DNA of 64,000 nucleotides, from contig OX442315.1 of NCBI GenBank assembly GCA_949358305.1, positions 16,890,427-16,954,426 of the forward strand, given 5' to 3'. Source of the DNA: Strigamia acuminata. Taxonomy: Eukaryota; Arthropoda; Chilopoda; Geophilomorpha; Linotaeniidae. The position numbers and the translations under genes are program-made. Of this stretch, positions 44,769 to 56,062 are shown piece by piece. The notes under the pieces were generated by a model. The model saw only the letters and a program-made list of their open reading frames with translations. It had not been told where the DNA came from and did not search any database. Within the stretch, counting starts at the first letter, position 1. Every line of letters starts with the position of its first letter.

Positions 44769-44951
44769 CAGTCGAGCCTCGTTATAACAAATCGCAAAAG
44801 ACCCAAAAGGTTCGTTCGTTATAACAAATTCATTGTATACATTTTTTTAACATGGTGTTCTATGGCTAACCAGCCAACCCAGCCATTTTTAATTATTCGT
44901 TACAACAAAAAATTCGTTATATCGCGGTTCGTTATAACGAAGGTTCGACTG
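44769..44951. mobile_element. 183-bp Tigger/pogo-like MITE
   Basis: The left end CAGTCGAGCCTCGTTATAAC and the complement of the right end (CAGTCGAACCTTCGTTATAA) match well. CAGTCGA plus repeated GTTATAACGAA words is typical of pogo/Tigger-related MITEs of the Tc1/mariner group. TA precedes the left end; the right flank reads TT, so the duplicated TA is either mutated or lost. Confidence 0.75.
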
Positions 44952-46049
44952 TTAACCTGCACAAATGTAACAAATTTCCCACATTTCTTCTTCCCTTTAA
45001 TTTTCTCCGTTTTTATAATTTACGTTTGAATTACGAAAAAAAAGAATACTGCGAATCTATCTCGTTAATCAATGAGTACCTTAATTACTGCTGAAGGCTT
45101 TACGACCTCCAAGACCTCCCTTCCTTCCCTATCATCGTGTGGCTTTGAGGTGTAAAAAGGTATTGACCACCAATAAACCGAAAGATGTTATCCTTATGTA
45201 CTAAATGACTTGGATTTGCGTGTGTTGTGTTTGTGTGTGATGGTTTATCGCAGCATTTTTGTCTTAATATATTGAAATGAATTCAAAAACATTCTTTTCT
45301 CTTTAACACGAAATCTGTGTGCATAACAAGTTAATTATTTACAAAGTCACATCCTTACTAAATAATAAATAATTTAAATTTAAAACTTGACGGAATTAAA
45401 GTAACAGCTAACAAACAAACAAAAAATACTCCAAAAAAAACTAATTTAAAAAAATAATTTTGCCGAGCTTGCAACATGTTATTTTTTCCATCTAATGATG
45501 ACTGATGAAGATGTCGCATGACAATTAACAGAAATGTGGAAATATTTCTGTTCCACTTTCACCACGAATTCAGTTTTACTAAACACACGCCTAGATAAAT
45601 CTCTTTTATAATTATAAAAGTATATTAGCGAAAAATCTAGTACGATAATATGAATCTATTATTATTAAATAGATTTATAATACAATAATCCTAACCTGTC
45701 AAATCCACTGCTCCATCTCATCGTATCTTCTGTCCCATTTTCCCAATCCCGTGTCCCATTGCGTCTAACCTGATGACCCTCACCCATCCCATTCAATCTC
45801 CAGCTCCATAAGGTCCAATTCCTTCAATGACCTGTTTGTATCATTCGTTTTATTTTGAACTTTTGTTATCTACTTTTGGTTTTATTTATTCATTTCATTT
45901 CATTTCTATTCCTTTTGGTTCTTAATTCCAAATTGTACAAAATTGTGCAAAATTTGCACAAATTGCACAAATTTTCAACACTTTCTAAGTTGCGGCACAG
46001 TTAGTACTGTGCCCTATTGAATTTTTGTACTAGATTTACTAGATTTATG

Positions 46050-46090
46050 TAATAATATTGGACAAGCCTAAGTTAACAACATTTATTTCC
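46050..46090 (+). repeat. Solo fragment of a DIRS end (element 2 type)
   Basis: AATAATATTGGACAAGCCTA, then AGTTAACAACATTTATT, matches the right end of DIRS element 2 with the loss of two bases. Nothing of the body remains nearby. Confidence 0.65.
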
Positions 46091-46259
46091 AAGATGATGT
46101 ATCATATAATTAAAAAGTCAATAGTCGCCACAAGTCGTTTTCGTTGTATTGCATACCAGGGACGTTGAAAATAAGAATGAATAAAAGCAGATTGAATAAG
46201 ATGCCGCATGGTCTACATTTCTAACTACTGGATATGCAATGTTTTATTCTCTCACTGAA

Positions 46260-46500
46260 GTACAACCATGAACCAAAGATAACATGGACACGTATCCGTG
46301 TGTTATTTCCTATTGATTCGTTGTTCTGTGCGCGGATTGGATGACAGCAATCACGTGTCATGTATTGCTTTCCAACTAAGCATGTTTGTTACCTGTTGTC
46401 ACCCTAAAATACAGTGCGACTGCATATTATGTGGCGCCATTGGTAGCAAAATGCATTGAACGTGTGGATATGTGTCCATGTTATCCTTGGTTCTTGGTAC
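46260..46500. mobile_element. 241-bp MITE with ~38-bp terminal inverted repeats
   Basis: The left arm contains AACCAAAGATAACATGGACA and the right arm its complement, with few mismatches out to GTAC at each end. It has a short non-coding core. The superfamily is unassigned; no clear duplication is seen beside the ends. Confidence 0.7.
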
Positions 46501-47568
46501 AACATGATTGGTTACGTTACATTACAGGGTTAAAAAATTTACAGTGAAAACGATTGTACAAGGCGCTTTTGTATCGTTAGGGGATTTACCCAGAACCCTT
46601 CATGGTAATACACCGCAACTTTATTGGTTGCACTATTTTTAATTCGAGTGTCAAATTTCCACATCTCCACTATATTTACGACCCATAGTCATATATAGGC
46701 AATTTTTATAAGGGAAACGATTCTGCTTATTTGTAGTGAACATGATTTACTTTCATTACATCAAATCCTATCAACAAACTTTTTAAGGATCATCATCATC
46801 ATAAAAGAAAACTTTTAAAGCTCTTTAATAAAAGAAGAAAAAAATCCCCTCCAAGACATGAAAGGACACTGGGCACAAAACAGGGTCTTTTTGTTTTTAT
46901 ACTGATCTCTTACAATTTTTAGAACATGATAAGAGATACGGTATGAGGTTTTATCATCATCTCTCTATTTATATTTTTTTTTCCTTTCCTTCTTCGCTTC
47001 ATTCGAGAAACTACCTCAAAGATGTAATTTGGCCTCATGATGAGTGCTATAATTACAGATAAGACACACGAGACGTTTAAGGCCAGGCAACAACCTTTTG
47101 GGCAATTTCCACCCCTTTTCCTCCTTAGACCAGTTAATTGAATGCGCGCCATTTTATTCATTCTTTTATTTCCGTAATGCAATTGCTACGAGAAACGAAA
47201 TCGCCTGTGAATTGCAAATACCATAACGGTTATCGCCTAAGCTTCTGGGATCAGCAATGTCATTCTCAACAGCACAACGTTTTTTTTTCTGTTTACTCCA
47301 AAAGGCAGAAAAGTCCAATCGAATTTCCCCCAGTCAAAAGATTAAAATTTCCAACAGCACGCATCTCGAGCTGCACGCCACGAGATTCAACGCACTCAAC
47401 ATTTATACACCACTCACTTTCTCTTATAGACACATCCATCCCGAGTGCATATCGCTCGCATTATAAATAAGAGCCGCAGCCGTCAGGTGCCATGAATGTT
47501 GATCTGCAGTGCAGCTGCACATCACGAGTGTCAAGCAAACGTAACCCTCGCAAATGGCTCCACCTGCA

Positions 47569-47608
47569 CCCACACACACGCGCGCGCGCGCGCTCTTACA
47601 CACACACA
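47569..47608. repeat. (CA)n-(CG)n-(CA)n microsatellite
   Basis: CA units pass into an unbroken run of alternating CG and then, after CTCTTA, back to CA. Alternating purine-pyrimidine DNA of this kind can adopt Z-form; whether it does so here is unknown. Confidence 0.85.
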
Positions 47609-50600
47609 AATCCACGAGCATCAAACTTGCTTTGAACATCACGTAATTGACCAATGGACAAGGCCCCCATTGCTGTTATTACCCGAGTAAATTCCATTTG
47701 CCTTTATGAAGAAGGAAGGTCGTTGAGGAGGACATACCTCGATATGTGTGTGTGCTTTGGCGAGAAACAACAATTTTCTGCTCACACTCATTTCCCAGTG
47801 TCAAACCTAGTGGAAACTGCAATAGCAAGTGAGAGTGCGAACGAAAAGAAAAGAGAAAAAAAAAATAGTAGCAAATTCGACAGCTTGTAAGAAACCTCAT
47901 CACTACAAGAGAAATTCTAGCAGAGGAGAAACAAAAGCAATTTAACAGTATGAAGCATTACATGTGAAACATAGGACGAGAGTCAAGTCGGATCGTATTT
48001 CATTTCAATGTAATAAACGACACAACGGAATGATCGCAAGAGAAATGTTAATCCGGTGAGTGTCAAGTATTGTCAATGACAAATACAATTGTACATCAGT
48101 ATCAACGTAAAATAAAACAGTTGTTGCGACAAACTTAAAAGAATTCTTCGATAAATACCGATCAATTGCACCAACTCACTACATAAGCAAATTAAGTATA
48201 GATTGGCAGAATTTTACTATAAAAATACATGCGGGACATCATGAATTGTGTATTTACACATGTAATTATCGAATCGTTTAATTCGCGTCAGATGCGTAAA
48301 ACGCTGCAAACACGAATGCTGCATGCGTGGATGCATTCCCTAGTTAAGTTAACTTACTTGGACGAGTTTGCTTGTTTTCACTACAAGTAGTTTGGTTTAT
48401 ATGACCTTTTCTGTTACGCTCATTTAAGCATCATGTCTCAATCGACCATCCGTGCCCGCTATTAATTCGATAAACATTTAAAACTCACAAATTAATTAAG
48501 AAAAGTGAAAACAATTAATTTTAATCAGATTTTTTTAACTTGAATGTTGACAAGAAAAAAAAACGAAAAAAAAGAACAAACAAAACGGATGACTTATTCC
48601 ACATATGCGAATTTTTTTGGTCAACTGAAGCGCGGGGTCCTAGTTAAACATGACAATGAATGCACTTACTACTAGTGGAAAGCATAAGTTTGGAAACATC
48701 AATAATTCCAAAAAATATTTTTTTCTTTCTCCTTTGTTGTGTGCAAATAAATGATTGACAAGTATGACGAGTTACTACACATTGTATTTTGGGATTGATT
48801 GATTGATTGGAAAGTTTGATTTGATAGTACAGATCAAATCAAGAGAGAGGTAGAGGCAATTGTTGTGTTTGTGCCTAATCAGTTTATCAGTTTTAAGTCC
48901 ATTACAACACAGAATATGATTGGCTAGATTAAAGTATTCAGGAACTCGTATGCTACGGCTTCAAAATGGCATCTTTCCAGCTTTGTTTCCACCTCTCTTA
49001 TCTTCTCTCCACTCTGCTGTATAGTCTGACTAGAATACATAATTTTTTTCTCCATAACTTTTAATTACTATTTTGTCTTCATGCCCAACATTCGCCACTA
49101 AATTTGCACTTCAAACTCAAGTGCAGTTATGTCATTACCAACTTTTAATTCTATCATGATTTAGTTATACATTTTTGAGCGAAATAATTAATTCAATAAA
49201 ATATTTACCGAAATTCGCAATTTAAGCACCTCATTATACCTGTTAATGTCTATTAAATATCTTTTTTTTTACTTCAAAAAACCTTACCTGCATGCTAAAT
49301 TTTAAATAACCTAACCAGCCAGACAATAAATGTAGTAATTAACATATACATAATTAAACATTTCTTTAAAAAATAAATTTCTAAAAGCAAAATTAACGTG
49401 GGATTCGCAAGAATATTTTTCCTCGCTTCAAATCCATCCCAGGAAAAAAAATTTCTCCACATAAATGTATATTGTTGCAGAGTTTAACTGTACACCCACA
49501 AATATATATTTTTGTAAACTAAATACAAAATCTTACCTTACAGCAATTAATAGATCACCGCAAAAGAAAATATATGAACTGAACTTACCTAGAAAGAAAA
49601 AGAAAACAAAAATTAAATTCAATTAGCATCGACATAAAACTTAATTACTAAACCACACATCACAAACTCCAAATTAAAGTCAAAAATCAACATCGATAAA
49701 ATTCTTTTCCCCAACCAAAAAGAAAAAAAAAATATTTTTAATTTCCAACATTCCAGGCAAATCGATAAGGCCAAAAAAAAAAAAAAAAAAGTCATGTAAA
49801 TGTAGGTGAATAATTCCAAAGAAGCACACGCATCTCTTTCTCTTCTGCATCTGCCTCCGAAGAGATAAGAACCCCAGCGACACTTCCACCCTCCCTCATC
49901 CTTTCCCCTTCCCACCAGCAGAGTTTGCGAGAGCATTATCGCAAAATTCATTTCTTTCTCCTAATTAAAAACAAAGCAAAATGTTCAACAATAGTAGTAA
50001 ATAATAAAAAAAGAAAAGTTGGAACAAAATTTACTTTGCATCTACAAGCGAATAAAACCGTAAAAAGAAAAAAAAGAAAAAATCTTAAAGGATTTGTTAC
50101 AATTTCGGTAGATAGTCCTCGGCAAAACTATTATTACATTCCAATCTAGGCGCCTGCGCATTTGGCGTAGGGCAAGCTTGGATTTATGCCTCATAAAGAG
50201 ATTCCATTTGAATATTTCATGATCCAGCCTACATAAAAATAACAATCAAAGGCACGGCAAAAGAAAGGCAAAAGTAAACTTTATAGAGTGCCAGTCGCAG
50301 ATGCAAGCCGACGGCCCGCTCCAACTAACTGAATCCTCCTTCCACTAACTTACTACGAAGTTTATTTGGCGACAAGAGCACTTTAAAAAAGAAAAAAAAA
50401 AAAAAAACTTTACAACCCTCAACGAGGAGTAATCCCTATACCTGCCAAAAGGAACGAGAATATAAACAAAACAAAAAAAAGAAGATAGAGAAATAGAGAG
50501 GTCGTATTTTGCACATACAGCCACAAATCCGGAGTTAGGCCTATCTGTGCAAGCGATACTGCCCTTTAAACAACTCCAGTAACCCTTTGTCACGTCCAGC

Positions 50601-51196
50601 GGCGAATTAAGGCCCTCTGGGGAGCGCAAGCACTTCGGGGGGCCCTGCTTGCAGTTTGTAATGTTATAAAAAAAATTATGATATACTGAAAAACGTTTTA
50701 TCAACACAAATAATATTATCCGATTACTTTTTTCGGTATTTATAAGTTTGCTCCCTTCATTGGTCACACGCTTCTTGGCGCAATTGAGAATTTTTCATCT
50801 CGGTTGTCAAGCATGCACATCATTCTAGAGTTATCCGGGGTTGGGTTCCAAGATCACGTGCTCACCAACCCTGGGTACGTTGTTTCATGAGCAGTCAAAA
50901 ATGAGTAGCCATGCAGAGTTCGCAACCTTACTTTTATCATCAAGGACCACTTCCACTTTTGGTTGGGCCGCTAGGGGCCTACTACTTCGTCTCGGCTACT
51001 TCTGAGAGCTTCTTTTGGGCTGCCACAGCCCGCCACCACTTTTGATCACAGAATCAAGATTTACCCAATCTAGTAATTGGATTTGGCTCTTAAAAATATA
51101 TGCACGACTGTCGTCTAAACAGCCTCTTTAAATGCAAGGTGCATTCGTAAACGCGTATGTACAAGTTGTGAAGGTTAACCAAAAATGATTTTATTC

Positions 51197-51262
51197 TAGA
51201 GTTTGACCGATACCAGCTGATACCGATAATGTGCCCCTAAATATCGACCGATGCCGATACTA
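51197..51262 (+). repeat. hAT-like repeat fragment
   Basis: CTAGAGTTTGACCGATACC followed by several CCGATAC/CCGATAA words resembles the ends of a hAT-related MITE type with serial CCGATA motifs. No partner end is identified. Confidence 0.35.
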
Positions 51263-51493
51263 TTTTAAAATTACACTTTTTTTTGTCAAAACTAGTCATT
51301 TCAGAAAAGTAATTAATTTTTGGCAAAATTTCTTGAAAAAAAAATTGATTTTTCTATCTTTTCTTCACCAAGTTGTGATCTACATCTGTATAACCAGCCT
51401 GCAACCCAAAGTATTTATATTTTCTGTGGCAATGAACAGTGGCAGATTATAATATAGACAAAAAAGACAAATGTCTAGGGCCTGCATTTTTGG

Positions 51494-51553
51494 AGACCAA
51501 AAAATCATATTTTAGACCAAAAAATCATATTTTAGACCAAAAACTCATATTTT
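51494..51553 (+). repeat. Three tandem 20-bp repeats
   Basis: AGACCAAAAAATCATATTTT occurs three times in direct succession, the last with one change. It lies in otherwise unique A/T-rich DNA. Confidence 0.9.
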
Positions 51554-51752
51554 AGAGAAAAAAAATTGTATTCAGTGCATTTAAAAAATCCACCAAATGT
51601 CTGGATAGCTACTTAACCCCTTTCAGAAAAATATATTCATCTCCTTACCCCCCTCCCAAAAAAGGCAGTTAACCATCTGTCACTTTAAACAAGTTATTCC
51701 AAAACCCCCACCAGCTCCCCCTTTGCTAAATATCGCTAAAGTAAAGAGTGAG

Positions 51753-51950
51753 TTAAGCCTGGTTCACACTCACGGATACGCTGCAGAATTGTTGCATCCA
51801 AGGTTTCCTACAATGAGCTGTGATTGGCTGCGCGGAAAAAAAATCGCGTAAAAAATAGAAATATTTCCAATTTTTCCGCGGGATTTATTTCCGCAGCCAA
51901 TCACAGCAAACCCCAGCTGCAACAATTGCGCAAGTGTAAACCATGCTTAA
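51753..51950. mobile_element. TTAA-flanked hairpin MITE (piggyBac-like)
   Basis: TTAA at 51753-51756 and 51947-51950 flanks a 190-bp body. The ends GCCTGGTTCACACT and, as complement, GCATGGTTTACACT form the terminal repeats. An inner perfect pair, GCTGTGATTGGCTGCG and its complement, makes a long hairpin. The exact TTAA duplication points to piggyBac-type transposition. Confidence 0.8.
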
Positions 51951-54900
51951 GAGAACGGGGAGGATTGTTTGACTAACATGGCAACCTTTCTTTATCCCCG
52001 TATGACTCACTCTCCACTCTATTGATTTCCCGGGACTTTACATGTCGGCCGAGAGGTAATTGCCTAGTGGACCGACACAGTGTCTTGCTTGCCTTTTGAA
52101 TCGACTGACTCATTGCGGACTAGGTTGGATTCATGCTAAATATTTGACAAGTGGAAGTTGAACGTCTAAATAGTGGACACACGCAACCCCAAATTCCAAT
52201 CCAACATATCGCACCCAGACCAATGTAATTTCATTTGTGTTGTAAGTCCGACTTAAAGAGGAGCAAACGCTCAGTGAAACTTGAAAATAAATAAACATAA
52301 ACCAATTTCGTTTCCCAACTGATTTCGAGCGCAAACACTTGCAGCAAATTGTTTTCCAGTCAAGCGACACTTTTGTGTCTGCTGCATGTTTACGTTTAAT
52401 CTGCCCACCATAATTCACTACGACACATCCACACGTACAAAAGAATTTTCTGCTCCACGATATTGATGAATAATTACACGCACTACTCTAATTCCAACGG
52501 GCAAAAATAAGAATGGGAACTGCAGAATGGGTTACAATTCACACTCGTAAATTACATAAAGGGAGTTTAAAGGGACGCAAATTAATGTTAAATATAATTA
52601 TAAAGCTGAATAAATTGAATAAATGTTTGTTAAAAGTTACAACTAATTAGTCTTTCTCTCAAAATCTATATTAATTAGCATCAGCATTAAATTACATACA
52701 GATTTTGTGGAATAAAATTTTAAACATTTAAATTTCAGCTAAATTTTGCTAATCCACAATAGAATAGTGTATTTGATAACGAAACAAAGAGTAAAACCTA
52801 GTGTGATCCCACAAAGCATGCAAAGCTGCATGGATATTGGCCACAGATATCTGCTACGTTGAATCATGAATTTTGAAAACCAGGATTACATTTCAATCGC
52901 ATTATGGATTTTCCAATTCTAAATCAAACCCAAAATAAAACAATAAAATCTGCTGTTTGTTAAAATCTTCAATGACGATGTTGGTGAAGATTTTATAATA
53001 TATCTAATATAACCAGAACTCACTTTTACAAAGCTATAATCGATTCTTTCAAAGCCAAAAACCATATTTCAATGCATGACCCAAAACTCCCACTTGGTCC
53101 TCCGTGACTGCAGAATTTAGGCTCGAACTATGAACAATTGTTTGTGACATTTGTTGTATAAAGATTAAAGTAATGTTGCTGTTTTTAGTCGCATTAATTG
53201 ACACTGGACATCAGGTTTGGACTACTCCATGTCATTTGAGAGCAGTTATGGTCGATGTGTTTTTATTTCTAATTAAAGCTGTGGTAGAAGCAATCTTATT
53301 GCGTTATAGTTATTGCCAACAAGCAATGCGGATTCTACTGCTTCTTACTTTACTGGAGATGTCATTTCGCTTGGCACGAAAGTCACTCAAATACGGAACA
53401 GTTATGCGTCTCTACAAATCATTCCTGTGACCTCGGAAGTATTTCAAAAGTACGAGACGTCTTGCATTCCTATTTCTGTATTTTTATCTAAAGTTACTTG
53501 TATAATCTCGAGGGAACAGACGTTCAAGCAAATCCATACACACTCTTTGTGATTTGCAAACACAGTAAAGTATGCAGGTTACTGTAAAAAATAAACCTTG
53601 TTATTGAGTTGAAACTCAGATCCAAAAAAATACTGTACCAGTAACGAAAATTCTATGATACAATGAGATGAGAGTGAACGTCGGTTGTAATTACACGATT
53701 CCTTTTTGTACAAAAACAAATAGTGCCACCTGGCATCAATTGATTGTTACTGCATGCAAGATGAAGCGCTGTAACCAAACCAGAGAAATTTGCAAGCATT
53801 TTTTTGCCCGAAAATCAAGAAAACACATTTTTTTTAAAAAAAATAAAAAAATAACACTTCATTTCTTTCTCACATTTCATCAACTCCGACAATGTCTAAC
53901 AACAAAATCCCACATTTTCAGAGCAACTTTATTTATTTTAAAAAAAAATCCACTTTATATTTCATGTGACATTTGTCACCTGCATTTACCACACTAAATA
54001 AAGCGTTAAAAATTGAAAAAAGACAAAATCCAACATTCCAACGCAATACACACGACCCACTTAACAAAATCCAACCACTCTCTAAACAACATTTATTTCG
54101 TTTTTAATTACAGCACAGGTGCCACTACACCGTCCCAATTACAGTGTACCCAACCTTAAAAAACATCAAACTAACACTTGGCCGGACTTTATGAATAGCA
54201 ATTAAGCAAGCTTTAAAACCCATCTCTCTTCCTTGCAACCTCCATGCGCCACTAACCAGTCGCCCATTCGTCAACAAAAATTCTCCATGTGCAGCACAGC
54301 AAGCCACACCAGCACCAGGTCACTTGTGTGTTGTTTGATAGTAGCTCGAGTCTTTGCAATTTTCCTTGCGGTACCCACCGGGAATTCGCTTCAATGCGCA
54401 CAAGATTATTAACTAATCTCACATACAGGTTACTATTTTTTTTATCGGATTCAGCCCAAGACAATGCGAGGCTTCTGTTCTTACACGCAATTTCCCATCC
54501 ACATATTTTATGGCTCGTGTTCAGTCGCTCGAGGGTTCACCAAAATTTTCTCGAGCAAAACCCTCCCTTCTCCTCTTATACAAACACACATACAACGTTC
54601 GGGGAAACGCAACGACCCCTCGTACTGCAGCCGAGAAATAATGGCGAAACCTATGGGAACAATAAGGAAGAGTCCATCGAAAGATATGTTAGCCTCATTC
54701 TTCAAAAAGATAATTTTTCAAAACAATATTTCTCTGTTAATATTAAAGGTAACCCGAGCACATTTCTCAGAAAAGAATAATAAAAAAAAGAATACATCCA
54801 TCTTCTGTGGCGTTAACAAGTGAAAACTGCACGTGGGCAGTGGCCATTCAAAAGAAAAGCCAGTGGATTGTTGAAATTTTTTTTAAATCGGTTAAAAAAA

Positions 54901-55609
54901 TGATAAAAATAAAAAAAATAAAAAAAATAAAATAAAAAACCTCAGGTCCAACACTTCGCCCATCCGAAATCAATTCCTTTTTTTCTTTCTTTTTCCAAAA
55001 GTTCAAGCGCCTTTTGTAAAGCTGTAAAGAAATGGGAGCCAGTGTCACTTTTCTGCGGGTGTCAGGCGATATCAGGGAATCCGGTTATTTCGGTCAACAT
55101 TAGAAATCACGCCATGTCTTTCATCCCTGCCCTCCACCTCTCCATTTCCCATCACACATTCAAACCTACTCGAGTGTCGAGCCATTTCTTGCTCAGAGAG
55201 TCCGCCCTTATGAACTTCACCAACTGCCAGTACAATTCTTAATATCGACTTATTACATAATGGTCGAAATAAACAGCAAGGTACATTCTAAGTTCCCGAC
55301 GTTGCTGTTTTTCGTGTTTCTATAAACAGAAGAGGAAAAATGTGACGCGATCTATTAGTGATCTGATAACGTCAGCTCAGCTGACAAATTGAGTCAATTT
55401 ACGTTGTGGGTAATGAAGACAATTGAGCGACTCGGAAAGAAAAGGGACAGCGGAGTTAGAGAGGCTAGTTCGAGCAAAGATGAGAAACTGTGCAGAAAAC
55501 CCGAAGAAAGCAAAGATGAACTTAGCAAAAGCGTCCGGTTTCTTGATTAAAATTCACACTGCACATCCAATTCTGCGCAGATAATTTCCTAATTCCAGTC
55601 GTTATTCAG

Positions 55610-56062
55610 CAGTATTAAGCCTAATATTAGGCCGAACAAAGCTAAAATAATATTTTATAGATTACGAGCCGCCGCTCTTATTCAAAACTGCCTTTTTAGT
55701 CAGCAATTACAATTTCAGTTTTTCTTTTTTTTACATTTGTTTAATGTAACAAACGAAGTCTGAACTCTGAATGTCACGAACAAAGCGTACGTTCATCGTT
55801 TGAGAGGTTAAATACGGAAACAATACCGTACTTTTGCAAAAATACGGTATTCTTGGTGTCTCAGCAGCGGCTACTATTCAAAGGTGGCTACAATTCAAAG
55901 GCGACTCTAAATCGGTAAAATACGGTACTCATTAACAAAAGTAATTTATTTGCTTTATTTCCGTTGTGTGCAACAAGCTTGACAATCGCCCTGTTAAATG
56001 CATTCGCCGAATATGAAGCGCAGTTTGACTTTGGCATCAAGCTACCAGACGCTAACTGTAGT
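55610..56062 (+). repeat. Unknown dispersed repeat, copy 2 (interrupted by a MITE)
   Basis: ATTAGGCCGAAC near 55.63 kb and a segment translating to EAQFDFGIKL near 56.03 kb match the two parts of the repeat at 42.7 kb. The MITE at 55647-55927 lies exactly between them, as if inserted into an older repeat. Confidence 0.4.
55647..55927 (-). mobile_element. ACCGTATTTTACCG-family MITE, copy C (reverse, longest)
   Basis: Read on the minus strand it begins TACCGTATTTTACCGATTTA and continues through the same inner hairpin (ATACCGTATTTTTGCAAAA type) as copies A and D. Its far end is diverged (ATAATATTTTATAGATTACG). At about 281 bp it keeps a stretch around GAACGATGAACGTACG that copy A lacks. Confidence 0.7.

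Larger units (their letters stand above)
41390..51752. other. Non-coding DNA rich in MITEs
   Basis: No host gene is recognised in about 10 kb. Listed separately are repeats at 42.7, 43.9, 44.4, 44.8, 46.05, 46.3, 47.57, 51.2 and 51.5 kb. A palindrome TTACACTATATTTAGTGTAA lies near 41.83 kb. The remaining frames are short and low in complexity. Confidence 0.55.

Noticed and set aside
45983-46014. Small hairpin GGCACAG/CTGTGCC
   Set aside because: A seven-base arm with a short loop is expected by chance in 64 kb and has no T-run or other terminator or miRNA context.
51494-51553. CRISPR-like direct repeats
   Set aside because: The three 20-bp units are contiguous with no spacers, in a eukaryotic setting; an ordinary tandem repeat.
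53173-53552. Two overlapping frames (85 and 79 codons) near 53.3 kb
   Set aside because: They compete for the same DNA and neither shows a family signature. One is Leu-rich and could be mistaken for a membrane protein.
54289-54780. 163-codon open frame on the plus strand
   Set aside because: It has no recognisable domain, overlaps other frames of similar length (54464-54823) and runs through microsatellite-like and pyrimidine-rich DNA. Not called as a gene.
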